DNA from: Eopsaltria australis
Taxonomy: Eukaryota; Chordata; Aves; Passeriformes; Petroicidae
Direction of reading: 5' to 3'
NCBI GenBank assembly: GCA_034509425.1
Contig: JAVTVJ010000012.1
Coordinates: 10,327,001-10,391,000, forward strand
Length of the DNA: 64,000 bases
Shown: piece by piece, positions 1 through 12,752 of the stretch
How the letters are laid out: the number at the start of each line of letters is the position of its first letter
Numbering within the stretch: position 1 is the first letter of the stretch
Notes under the pieces: model-generated
Database searches by the model: none
What the model saw: the letters and a program-made list of their open reading frames with translations, nothing else
Told to the model about the DNA's origin: nothing
Program-made: the position numbers and the translations under genes

Positions 1-3000
1 CAGCCAAGTGAGATTTGTGTGTGTAAGTCTATGGGCACTGGAGAACATTCTTGGGAGAAGGGACTGAACGTGTCCTGGTCTGTGTAGGGAGATCAGACCT
101 GATCTGTGGTGTGCAGACCCCTGAGAACAACCCCCTCAAATGCACCTAACTTTCTAAACAGAGGTAGCTATTTCCCTTGCTTCAGCTGGGCTGATACGAT
201 TGCATGTAAATGACTGGGAGAGCACAACCAGGTACCCTCTGACTACAGATGGATGCACTCAAAGTCATGAATTGTGTTCACAAGGTCTGAGAGGAACAAG
301 TGCAAATTTTGCAGCTGTACTGTGCACATTAGCAGTTTTGGCAACTGCATGCATATTCTCACAACTCTACAGATGACAGCAAAACATGCATCTTGGTGAT
401 ACAATGGGCTCTGCTTTATTTGAAAGCTCCAACGTGACCAGCTGACCATACTCTTTGGCATATATCATCCTCCAAGAAAATGCAAACTTCTTGGATTCAC
501 AGACACACAGAATATCAGTGTTGCCTGTGCACTGTCAGATGTGTTGCTGTCACAGCCTCTCTCTTGACTCACCCAAACAAGATGCCAATCACTTTCCCTC
601 CCACTCCCTGCTCCAGGAATGAAATTGAGAATCACATGAAAAATGGAAAAATTATGGGTTGAAATAAGAACAATTTACTGGAAACAGCAATGAGATAAGA
701 AAGTGAACATTAACAGCAATAATACTGATTTTAAAAGTGTGGGGGAAAAAAGAGGGTGATTTACATGCAAAACACTCACTGAGCCCCACCTGACATGACC
801 ACAGCCAGTGGTACCCTGCCCTAACTTCTCCATCTGCCATACTTGTTCCCAACTGGAAACCCCACCCCTTCTCAGAGAGGCCCTTTCCCCAGTGCATGAC
901 ATAAGATGGTATCAAATAACAGTGCCTTGGACATGCCCTCCCACTGATCTGGGCCAGAACCAGGACAGTTTCTCAGACTCTTTTTGAATCACCTCGCCTT
1001 AAGAGCTCAGGCAGCAGACAGATTAGTTATCAAGAAAATCACAGCATTAAGAGGGGATGTCCCATGCCCACTCTTCAGCTCTTACTTCCCTGAACTGAGT
1101 ATATGAGCATGACTCAATAACAGACCACATACATTCTGTACAGTTTTCACAGCTCTTAAAGATGGCATCTGACAGAGTAAATGGCTGAAGTTCAGCTGGA
1201 GTCAGTGAAAAGTTTGCCCAATTTAGAAATGGAGTTCTCCTCAGGGACATCAGCTAGACCCATTCACATTTGTGAAAGCATATCTAATTTGCACGCTTTT
1301 AGTGTGTCTGCTATTACTTTTGCCACGAGGCTGAAGTTTTTAATGAGATTAATGATCCTTGGGTCACTGTGACCAGTGATTGATGAGGTTCTCAGCAAAA
1401 TCAATTTACTGTTTCTTTCCACGAAGGGTTGCTGCCACCCTTCTGCATCCCAAAATGGGTCACAATTAAGACGATGTAGTTTGATCTGGTTTACCCTGAC
1501 CAGACACTTCAATTCAGTGCCTGCAGTTTGTTGAATACGGTTTTCCAATAAGCTCAAGGGAGCCTAATGGTAGAAGTGCATTAACCCACCAATGCCAATT
1601 TGCAGTATTAGGTATCAGGATATGCAAATGAATTAAATTAGATCTTGTTTTCAAAGGGTATCATAAGCTGTCCCTTGAGCTTTATGTGCATTTGGACATA
1701 ATTTGATACATTAACATTTAATTTCTGCCAGGTGGGGTTCACCTTCCTCTGAGGTAAAGAGCTTACAGAGTAACACCGATCTCGTACCTCCCTCCTTCCT
1801 CTGCTAATAAGAAATACAAGATCCAGTTTCTCTCTCCCTTCCCCCAATGCTTTCCTCCCACAATGTTTTAAAAATCTGACAGTAACGTGAAAAATAATGT
1901 TGTATGGCTCTGTTTTCACTCAGTGACTCCCAGATTATGTTTGTTCCCTTGACGTGCCAGTGTTGTTGGGAGCTGAGCAGTGAAGTTGGTTTCACTGCTC
2001 TCCTCAGAGCCTCTACTGCTCTGGGACAGCTGCTTTGCCTCAATCCAAATGTAAGCGCAACGAAGAGGAGATTTTTGCCCAGTTGTGGACTCCTGCTGAT
2101 CCCATCACCTGCTGCAATGGGATTTGGGGATATTACCCAGCCCAGTGTGAATATTTGCCACGTGTAGGCCCCTCAGGACAGTTCATAGCTTTGCAGCTTA
2201 CCACACAATTTGATTAATGAAGTTCCAAGTGACAGGGGACATAGCAACTGCCAGTATTTAAGATCACAGTTTTTAAAGGTCAGTGGGGACCACTAGCCTT
2301 CATTATATCAGAAGCCAAATAATTTAATCCAGTAAATCCTACCTCAAATTCCTATCTTGTTGTCAAACTGGAGCATATATTTTCAGGGGTTGCTCCCAAC
2401 TCAGTCTACAGATTTTATTTTAAAGAGGTATCCCACTGAGCTCTCTGTGTCCCTGTAACCCTCCTTGTGTGCAGCACCATGTGAGACAAACATCTCCATT
2501 CTTACAGTCGAGTTTTGCTTAAAACATGGCTGGTTTTGGTTACAGCAGCATTATTTGCTGAGGGTTGCCAATGTGTTCTGCCTTGCTTAAGTCATGGTTT
2601 TATGATGTAAATTAGACAGATAATACTGTCTGTAAACCATACTGCATGATCAGATGGCAGACTAAGCTCAGTGAGATAGAGATTTCCTTTTTAATTAAAA
2701 CTGCAACGCTTCTGTGTGGTGGATTAACACTGAAAGGGTCACTGGAAGAAGTGAATTAAAGTAGGATCTGAACATTGAGGAAAAATTGCTCAAAAATGTC
2801 CACTAACAGCATAACAACTGTATCACTTACCAATGTCTTCCTTGCAGGACTGCTAAGATTATATTATGTTAACCCTTACCATTTCTTAAAGGTAGTAAAA
2901 TATCATCCTTGCTTTATTGGTATGAAAGTTCAGACATGGAAGGTTAAAATAATAACGAAATCATATCTGGCTTCTTTTGTCATAACCTTCATCTTGACAA

Positions 3001-5609
3001 TGAAACTTTACTTTGGGAAGCACCTGGAAGCCAGGACTCCCACCAGTTCCTGTGGGAGTCAAGAGATTTTTTTCAACAGCTCCAGAAATCCAGCCCCAGT
3101 AGCTCTTTTTAGGTAAATCATGTTTTTCCTTCAGAACATGTGCACTCGGCAGTTAAGCTGCCATACGAACACTGAGCTTTAATTCTCACAATATCCAGTC
3201 CTTCTGGCCAGCTTGTCCCAGAAGACTGTCAGTAAGCAGTGCTGCAACAGATGTCACACTTGCACAGATATATCCTGGTTTTTCAGTGGAAAGAAAATTT
3301 CCTCTTCCCTAAACTCTACCAACCTACAAGTTCTTGATTCAGGCTGATGCAAGCCCACCTTCACACAGGCCTGAAGATTAATTTCTCCTTATTAGACTAT
3401 CTTTGCTTTTCAGATGACATCTTCTAACAAAGCCAAGTATAATAGATGGTTAACTCCAAATCTAAAACTTGCACTTGAATTCTTTTGCTAAATACTCTGC
3501 AATTAGACATAAGCTGAGTAAGACAGAGACTGCAGTACTGTATCACCAGGAAACATGTAAGGAGAAGAAATCTGAGCCATCCTTGTTTCACAAAAGAAAA
3601 AAAGAGCAGTTGATACATACCTGAGAAATACAAGGGGAACTGAGAAATCCTGAATCAGCTGCTCACAAAGAGCAAAATTATTATAATCAAATTTCCACAT
3701 GCATATTTACAGATTAGAAATGCAACGCCTAAAAATTCTTAAGCAAATACCAGCTTTCTTCCGGAAAAAATTGTTAAAAACAACAAATCCAATGTGGTTA
3801 CAGATATTACAAAACAGAACAGCTTTTTGGTATCAAACCTCAAGAAATAATCAAATATTTCTGTGCTGTCACAAAATAAATAAAGAAAAGGAGAAAACAT
3901 AACCCAGAGTGGTGGCAGGGAAATAATTGAACTGAATTAATCACCCACAATTTCCTCCAAAAGTGACTTAATCCTGCTCAACCTTCTATATGAGACAACC
4001 TATAGGAAAACCAAAAAGCCTCCAATACTCAGGCTGCCAGGTCCTTGAAAGGAGGCTGAATTTTATTTGAATACTTCAACAGCACAATGGCATTCTCAGC
4101 CTTAGAGAGGGCCTCTAGGCAGAGGCAAGGTTAGTTTATAACCATAATAAATAAAATTATGCTTACCCCTTCAAGTACCTCAAAGGAAATTTATTTTTAG
4201 CTTTTTAGAGTAACTGTGAACAAAAACTACATTAAGCAGTATAGACTACATTTGAAGACTAGTACAAGCAATGCAGCTATCCAGATATTCAGGAATTGGA
4301 AAGAGAGCCCTAAAAAGCATGTTTTGGTGCCAGCTCTCCTTGTATCCCCTGTTACAGAAATCCAGGAGATTGCAGATGCAGGCAGGCTGAGGGAGGACCC
4401 AAGTCTCCACCTGCGATTACCTACCCCCATCATTTTGTGCCAGTAAACTCTGCAATGCAGCAGTGAGTGCTCTGCACTTGGGTAAGTGTTTGCTTGTCTC
4501 TCGATGTCTGTGCCAGTGAACGTGTGCAGGCAGCAGGGAGCTTTAATAAAGCAAACTCTGCAGCAGACTGCAGAGCAGGCTGATTAACAGTTTCAGTGGT
4601 ACTGGGGAGCGTGGCAGAGCACTCTGCCTCCCCTCCTCCACCCAGCCTTAAACCTGATAGATCAAAGCTTTGACCAGCATCAGGTGGTTAAAACACAGTT
4701 CATTAACTCATGGTGCTTTCTGCCTGCTCACCGTAGAAAGGCTGCAGGAGTTGCTTAGGATGATCACATACAAAACGTGTTTACTGGAGTTCAAAACAGC
4801 TTGTCTCCTTCATGCCAAGCCCTCTCTTTAAAGTGATATTAATTAAGAAAGCAGCTTTAATGCAACTGGCAAATGGCATGTAATCAGTGATTATAGCAGC
4901 AGGCAAGGACATGATTTACCAGAGATGTGAGAAAGGGACAATTGCATGATCTTGTCTTCCCTACACAGCATCACCTCGGACTTTGACCTGCCCCACTCCC
5001 TCTCCCTGCTCTCCAGGTCCCACAAGAGGCATCTGCCTCTCACTGATGGCTCTGAGGGACATCTAAATTAGGGAGAGAAAAACAGTTTCCTTTCTCCTTC
5101 TGTAACAAACCAGCTGGGGAAGAATATGTGTTTCTCCAGCCCAGTTTCCAGACCAAAGGAAAACAGGATAATGCAGTGACAGAAGGGTACAGATTCACAG
5201 TCACCCCACCTGTCCCCATGGACCAAAGCAGGGGAGCTGGTTGGGCTCAGCACCTTGAAGTGGGAGTGAGCTCTGACAGGTGGAGATGCTGGATGCAGGC
5301 AGGGCAGCAAGGGGCAGCCTGCAGCATGAAGCAGGACCAGGGACCTAGTGTAGGGAAACACTCAGCAGGCAGAGTGGGATCAACAAGCAGATTCACTCAG
5401 CTGTAGGTTGTTTATGAGAATGAGATGGAAACCAAATTAATAAATTGTCCCAACTGCTGTCCCCACACTCCCACTCCGTGCATTTGCTTTTCTCCCTTCT
5501 GTCTGTGCTCCTGCCCTCCCACATGAAAAAATAGTTATTTGTTTATATTCCTTGCAGTCCTTTATAATGCCTTATAAAACCACTGCCCAGGTTTCTGGGC
5601 CAAAACCTC

Positions 5610-5690
5610 ATTTTGCAGCTGTAGAAAATGCAGCTTGGAGAGGCAGAGTGACTCAGTTGGGATTTTACAGCCAGACCACATCAGAACCAG
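5610..5690. repeat. Possible ancient MIR/CORE-SINE-like fragment
   Basis: The order TTTTGCAG, AGAAAATGCAG, GGAGAGGCAGAGTGACT, ACAGCCAG resembles the complement of the MIR core (ACAGATGAGGAAACTGAGG, AGAGGTTAAGTGACT, ACACAGC). The similarity is scattered and read by eye, so it may be chance. Confidence 0.3.
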
Positions 5691-8600
5691 CTTTCAGTAC
5701 TCATCTTCTTTGGCTCCTAAAATGAACCTTTTTCCACCAGCACCAGAACTTTCCACTGGAGTTAAAGTTACCCATCACACTGAATTTGCTATCTTTAGTC
5801 CCTCAGTTGGGTATTTGTTTCTTTGTTCTTCAGAGTACTGGATGTTGCAGGATGTAAAGCTGAGTGTGTACTATTGTTCACTTCAGCTTTGTGCTGATGA
5901 AAGAACAGGCACAAAGGAAGGAGAGAAGAGGGGAAAGGGGGGCACCTTCTCGTATAAAAGGCTCTGAAATCCCATATGGAAAACTCTATAGAAGAGAATA
6001 AATGTGATTCTAAAAGCGTATTGAATTTAAGAGGGAATGATCTCCTTCCCACATGGTTTTCAAACACCATATAGACTGGTGAAGTCTTTGAGCACCTAGA
6101 GAAAAGAGATCAGACTCTTTACAATGCTATGGATTTATCTATATAAAACTATTGCTTTAATTCCACTAGGTACCTTATGGAAAAGGCCTAGGAAAAAGGA
6201 TAAAAAGAGAATTAGGAAAGCAATTTTAGTTGATTTGTTGTGGATTTTGAAGTGGTTGCAGAACAGCAAGCATTACTATTGCTTTCTTCTGATTCTCAGT
6301 GATATTGTATTTGTTTACTTTGTTTGTAGTTTGGGATCTTTTGTGGCAATTGCTACCACAATGTTGGGAAAGGAGTTTTTAAAATAGTGTGAATGCTTTC
6401 CTAGATGTTTTTTGAGATGCTTGGCTTGTCTAAATCTTTTTCTTCACTACATATGGAGGAGGCTGTGGTCAGGGGAAGGCAAAGTTGGTCTTCATAATAA
6501 TTTATCTGCTGGATGAAGAAGGAGCAACTGATACAATGGTATATATTATATGATCTAGAGACTCTTAGGGGAGGGAGAGGGCTGCAGAAGGCAGCTTTAC
6601 AAACAGAAGGCCTTTTCCATGTAGCTGTTTTGGGAGGCACAGGCTGTTGGTCTGCCAGAGGGAGCCACAACTGCCCCAGATGAGTTGTCACATGAGCACA
6701 ATGAAATTCAACATGACATTCAGGTAGACTAATTTTTCCACTCAGAATTCAGGGAAATTATTCCCAAATCCTTCTGCACATATGTGCATGTGTGTAAGTA
6801 TGTTACATAAAAGCAGTGTTTATGCTGGATGCCCAGAGGAAACATTAAATGACTGTGTGCACTGTTCATGATGGACACTAGAGAGCCCAAAGGCAGCTTT
6901 CCTACCATAAATTTATGTCAGTTTTTATATGCTACAACATCTGGGTCCAAAATTGGAGCTAGCAATCTAACAAGACAGCTTGGTTCTGAGCAGTCACTCC
7001 AATGTCTTGACCCTGATCATATCCCTTTTTTAGATGATAAGAAGCTTGGCCCACTCAGATACAAACTGTTCATTTCAGCCACCCCCAAGTCACACCATCT
7101 CACTGGCAGGGACAAAGTCAGCCTGAAAGTCCTGGGTACAAATTCTCAGCCACAAAAAAATCCCTGCTGGTGCCAAGGAAATTATCTGTCAGGTGGCATG
7201 TACTGTTTTCTCTGTCCCAGTGAGTGGTCCCTTTGCCCCTGGCATGGGTATGGTGAGACACACAATCCCATTCCTCTGGGAAAGTTCCCTTGTGTCACAG
7301 TGACAGGCAGATACCCCAGAACTGCCAGGCTTTTTCCTGGTGGGACAGCTGGGGTAGGAAAGGCCATGCAAGAGGAAAGGGGAGGTTTTATGGCCCCTGC
7401 CTCTTCCCTTGCCCATTCAGACAGGGCTGGGAGCAGTAGCCTTTCACCTCCCAAGGACTTTGCTTATCCAACCATAAAGCGTGGATAGCAGTCACCTTCC
7501 AGAGGGATTGGGAAGCTTTGCTTGGCAATGCTTATTAAGTGCAATGACTGAAAGGCAGGGTAGAAGGGCAATATTTTAATAAATTATTGTTGGTCCTTGG
7601 AAAGTGTGGAGGGAAAGGGCTGCTGCAGGGAGCATAGTGGTTTATTGGTAGCATGCAGGACTGTCCTGGGCTGCTTTGCTCCCATGTACAGCAGAAAGCC
7701 TTTGTTTTCCTTGTATGGTGGGAAAGCTGTTCCCATACATTGTGTCAGCACACGGCAGCCTGCACTCAGCAGGAAACCACTGAGTCAGAGAACCTGCTGA
7801 ATCATTTGCAGTTTCTCACCATTTGGATGGCATTTTTCCACGTGTTTGTGTGTTGTTTCCATTTTATTCCAGGTCTCTGGGTTGATGGAGACCCAGGCTG
7901 CTGGACCGGGTTGAGTCCTGCCCTGAGCTGTAGGGCCAGGCTGTCATTGCAGGTGTGTATGGCACTATGGGTCCTGCCACCATGGGTCACCTCAATAGAC
8001 ACAGCCAGGAAGGAGAGAAGTGATGGTAATAACACTGTAACACAAGTTGGAACATCTTTTGTTTTGCGTATGGGGCTCTTTCTACAAGGATCTCTGGGTT
8101 TCAATCAGCTCCCAAGTGCAGCTCTGGCTTCCAGGCTGCCCCAGCATTCCTGATGGCTTTCAGATCTCTCACAGGCACAAGGGGCAAGCACACCACCAGG
8201 AGCCATTCCCATTCTGGGCCCATTCCTGTGCCATGGAGGCTGCACAGATCAACAATGCGTCCAATTAGGTGTTTAGGGCTCTGTCTCAAGCATCATCATC
8301 CACACTGCGAGTGCCAATATGCTTGGACTTCAATGAGTAAGTGCTGGTTTTTAATTAATGATGGATTTCTAATGTTCTTAATTAACCCTGTTGATTTTGC
8401 TGTTTAATTTCTTGGGTAGAAAATCTGAATGAAAGTCTCTGGACCTTTTCCTGTCAGTAGCAGTGAGCAGCTGTGCCCTTGTGGGGTGGAGTCTTGGGTT
8501 TGTGCTCTGGCTCTTATCAAGGCAAGCATGCTGATATCCATTGGTTTGGTATTCACCTCTTTTCTTACCTTGACAGGTTTTATGAAAGGCACTGATGAGG

Positions 8601-9211
8601 CGTTTGCCAGCTCCTTTCATGCACTCTGACAGAGCCATTGTGTGTCACAGTGTGAGCTTGTCTTCCCACCTCTTTGCCCCTCTGATGTTTTGCTATCTGC
8701 TTGCAAAGGCAAGGGTTTTATTCTGAGTGTGCATATTACTGTCTCACTCTTGGTAAACTCCAACGGATGTCTGTGTATCTCATCATACAACCTGACACAA
8801 TATCCTTCCCAGATACTGTTCTGTTTCATTAATATGTTTCTCACTACTGGCAGAGCCCAATAGAGTTGTAGGAACAGTGGCTAGAGAGTGCAAAAGGCAG
8901 TAATGAGATTTATTTTATGTGCGACTTTATGGTATTGAAGAGCTTTATGTATCATCTCTCTGTATCATTTCCTCTCAGGCTGCTGCTGGTTGAACATGTT
9001 CTGTCTGACTCCTGCATCAGCCACACTGTCTAGATTTCCACTTAAATCAGTCTCCTACCACTTTAACCCTGGCAGCCTTTGAAATCAGGAGGCCACTGGA
9101 ACAATAGGCAGAATTTATACTGCAGTTTTCATCTTCACAGCAATTTTCAAACACGAATGAATCAGTCTTTAATGGTCCCTTACGTGGGACATGACAAAAG
9201 ACTGTGAGGCT

Positions 9212-9265
9212 GATTTTACAGACTGGGCTCAGAAAATCTGAGAGATTTGCTGAAAGCCACAGAAA
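9212..9265. repeat. Possible MIR/CORE-SINE-like fragment
   Basis: TTTTACAGACTGGGCTCAG, then GAGATTTGCTGAAAGCCACAGA, follows the same core pattern as the element at 5610 but is weaker. Confidence 0.2.
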
Positions 9266-9880
9266 AAATATGGCCTGAACTGCAAAAGAACAAATGGGTT
9301 TGTACTACCAATTTTTTATATCCACATCATGTTCCCAGACCTTTAAACTACAAGGCACTTTATTTTCTGGATCCAGTATTACATTACTAACAGCAGAACC
9401 AGGATATTTGCTGCCACCTCACTGCGTCAATGATATTCACTGATGTAACGTAGTCTTTCTGTGGAAAGGGAAATTAATTATTGGAAGTTATAGGGCATAT
9501 GATGACCCAATGCCTGGCAGTGAGGAGTGCCTTGGCAGATGTACTCAAGGCGGCACACCGGGATAGGTCTATGTGTGGAAAATGATGCCTCAGGCATCAG
9601 AAACACTCTCTTCCTCCCCCACCATTACAAAATGCTACCAAGTGGTTTCCTTGTGGTGCTGAACCTGCTGCTCCTCGCTTCTCTGTCTCTTTCCTTCTGT
9701 TAACTGAGCAGAATAATTTGTGGTTTGTTCACCGAACCACAACGTTATCAAGATTTCAGTCCAATATTAGTATGTGGATTACTCATTCTTCATATCATGG
9801 TACATCTGCACCTTAGAGATTACTCTGGAGTTTGGATTATCCTTTCCAAGCCCTGTCCACATAATTACCTCATCAGAAAG

Positions 9881-10069
9881 GTTATCAAGCATTGGAACAG
9901 TCTTCCCAGAGAAGTGATGGAGTCACTACCGCTGGAGTTATTTAAGAGACATGTGGATGTGGCACTTAGGGACATGGTTTAATGGTGGACTTGGTAGAAC
10001 TGAGTTAATGGTTGGACTTCATGATCTTAGAGGTCTTTTCCAGCCCAAATTATTCTATGACTGTGTGAT
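9881..10069 (+). mobile_element. CR1 LINE 3'-end fragment
   Basis: The last codons of CR1 ORF2 are readable: HWNSLPREVMESLPLE, then VDVALRDMV and a stop at about 9980. They are followed by the CR1 3' UTR motif GACTTCATGATCTTAGAGG, TCTTTTCCAGCCC and the ATTCTATGA/CTGTGTGA terminal 8-mer repeats. It is 5'-truncated with its tail at about 10069. This is the better preserved of the CR1 copies here. Confidence 0.92.
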
Positions 10070-11750
10070 ATTTTATATTACTGAGATGAATTTCTTGTGC
10101 TATGACACTGGGCAGTGAAAATTTGATTATTTGGTTATAATGTGGTAATTCAAGAAATCAGACTGACTAAAAATGGTTAACAAATGTGAAGGACTGTTGG
10201 AAGTTCTGGAACATAAATACAGTTTAAATTCTGGGAAAACACTGAGGGAGCTTGCTAACTACAATTCCAGCTTGGACAACTATATGCTCCTTGAGCTTGG
10301 ATAAAGGAGCTGTAATGTTTCGCTGTAATAAGCTTCTGAAAAATTAGTTAATTTTTCTATGGTTCAAAGGTGGGTTATGAAATGAGATTCCTAACCATGG
10401 AGAATATCCTTACCCTGTAAAATGAAAAGCAGACGATTAAAAAAAAGTCACCTTGCAGGTCATTGAGAATTCCTACAAAACCAAATATACTCCCCAACAG
10501 AACCAGAGCAGGCAGAGGTTTGTATCCAACTTCTGCTTTATCTTGCACTTGGATGCAAAAAGGTCTCCTACAGAATAATGCAGTGGCCTTTTCCTAACCC
10601 TCTGTTTCCTGAGTACTCCCAAAAGATGAGGGGCCAGGAAGAACAAACAACATCGAGAAATAGCAGGTTCATCATGTTCTGCCATAAGTGAAATAGTCTG
10701 GAAAGGGCTCTGTCAACAGAGGTTTCCCTCAACAAATGTGACTCCATATTTTCATTTGGGCAAAGGAGATAATTCTAGAGAAAGACTGGGAATTTAACAA
10801 ATACTTCAGGACAAAATCACATAATTTGCTAGACATTAATGAATCATATACATCATATTTCCCTTTCATTCTTTTTATTGGTGCCCACACCCATGATTCC
10901 CCTCACTTCAGTTTAATAAAGATCAGAGACCCTGTTTAACCTTCAGGGTCAGGAATATGAGAAAGACAAAAAGCTGTCAGCAAATCATAAAATTATACTG
11001 CTTTTCTCCATTTAAATGTTTTAATTTGTTTTTCTTGTTTTTCCTATTTTCCATCAAAGCTGTGGGAGTCAGTGATGCCTTTGGACTACTGCCCTATATA
11101 TTTTCGTTCTGACTTTTACCTTCCTTTCCGGCCCATTCTGAAACAGGAAAACAATGTGGGTGGCAGAAGGGCAGCTTCCACCACTTCATTAAAACAGCAT
11201 TTATTTTTTTTAATTGAAATGTCTTGCAGCATCTCTCATTACAGCTATTAATATATGGCCTAACACCATTCTTAACAGCATTTGGATATTATTATTTTAG
11301 ATTCAAATCCATGTACTTTTGATTTAAGACATTAAACTCATCTAATTCCCATATATATATATATATCTGTATGTATTGCTGATAGCCAGTCAGTAGCTGA
11401 GTAATATATATCTACATCAATGATGTTTTAATGATGCATTGTTCTAATATATCACCAGAAAGATAGTGCTCACATGATAGATTAGTGCCATACATCACTC
11501 AAGTGAGGTATTTTTATGATATGTTGCCCAAACAATGTCATTGGAAAGGAAGAAGAGACACATAAGAAATAGTAGGTTTTAATTTACTACAGTTTTAAAA
11601 ACACTTCTAATATTCTTAACACAAAAATAGCTGACCTAGTCTGAAGTGGAAGAGACATGATATTAAGAGAGATCTGAAGTGCAATCCAGTGGGTCAGAAG
11701 GCATCACACAGACTCTTGATTTAAGTCATGTATCTGTTTATGCCAGCAAA

Positions 11751-11814
<64 letters not shown>

Positions 11815-12625
11815 AAAAAGTGGAACGAGGGGGGAGCTTGGTTTTTTGTTTCCAAAATGGACATAAGTCTGATTAGAGAGATGGGCCTCTGAGTCCAGGC
11901 AGGATGCCTTAGTGGCACAAAATCCAGCTGATTCCAGCTGTATGGATCCATGACACACTCTCTCACTGGAGCTGGGGGTGAAAGGAGATAACATTTTTAA
12001 TGAGGTATTTATTTTAATTTTTTTTCCTAGTCAAGTAATGATGATCCACCAGAAAGTAAAAAGTTCAACTGAAATATGGCTGTGTTGACGAGGCATAAGT
12101 TCAGGCTAAATATTGGCTGATTAAAAAGGATGATATTTGGGGGTGAGGCTCTGGGAAAAATACAGTTGGCTTGATCCAACTGTCCTGCTGTTTGGCTTGG
12201 TGTGACCAGCTCTGTCCTGATACCCTGCTTTCTTTGTGGATGTGGGGCTTCCAGTTATTCACATTCTTCAGCTCACAGCTGTGATACCTGTGGTTTGCAG
12301 CACGGAGCAGGGGTTTAACCTTTGCTGGAGCAGAGATTTGATTGCAGAAGTGCACCCTCTGTGTGCTCGTGCAGATGCTGGACAGCTGCAGTGTGCACAG
12401 CTCTGCGGCTGGACCAGCTCCCACCATCTGGAGGGAGTGGGATCTCAGGGAGAGGCAGCGGCTCTCTTCCATGAAGAAAGTGTTTCAACATGAATGCTGA
12501 AGGCTCTGATAACTAGTCACGTATAGCAACACTGTGTATTGGGACAGCAAAAAGATAAAGGTGAAAGAGGAAACAAAAATGAGAGAGTTGATCATCAAGC
12601 TGGCAAAGACAGCAGTGGTGTGAGC
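10070..12625. other. Intergenic, no gene seen
   Basis: AT-rich sequence with a short (AT)n run at about 11350-11366 and the AAAG microsatellite listed separately. No coding signal. Confidence 0.75.
11748..11815. repeat. (AAAG)n microsatellite
   Basis: About sixteen uninterrupted AAAG units, ending in AAAAAAG. All six reading frames through it are open, which makes the artefactual lysine/glutamate or phenylalanine/serine-rich frames seen on each strand. Its length and purity suggest it is polymorphic. Confidence 0.98.
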
Positions 12626-12752
12626 CACCAGGCTGGATGGGGTTCTTGATCAGCCTGGTCTAGTGAAAGGTCTTCCTGCCCACAGTAGAGAGATCTAGAT
12701 GATTTTTAGGTCCCTTGAAACTCAAGCCAGTCTATGATTCTGTGACTCTATA
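12626..12752 (+). mobile_element. CR1 LINE 3'-end fragment
   Basis: CCAGGCTGGATGGGGTT, CCTGGTCTAGTG, ATCTAGATGATTTTTAGG, TCCCTTGAAACTC and the tail TCTATGATTCTGTGACTCTA follow the CR1 3' UTR consensus order. It is 5'-truncated with modest divergence. Confidence 0.9.

Larger units (their letters stand above)
1..9880. other. Gene-poor flank, nothing coding recognised
   Basis: AT-rich non-coding sequence. A 206-codon plus-strand open frame at 6868-7488 and a 113-codon frame at 2775-3116 show no motif, splice pattern or composition that I recognise as coding. In mammals the next gene downstream of CALM1 is TTC7B in convergent orientation. I looked for its terminal exon on the plus strand and saw none. 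Confidence 0.7.

Noticed and set aside
11298..11312. tRNA B-box-like AGATTCAAATCC
   Set aside because: No matching A box or cloverleaf upstream; isolated chance match.
11679..11994. Open frames rich in KKERKKER on one strand and FLSFFLSF on the other
   Set aside because: These are translations of the AAAG microsatellite.
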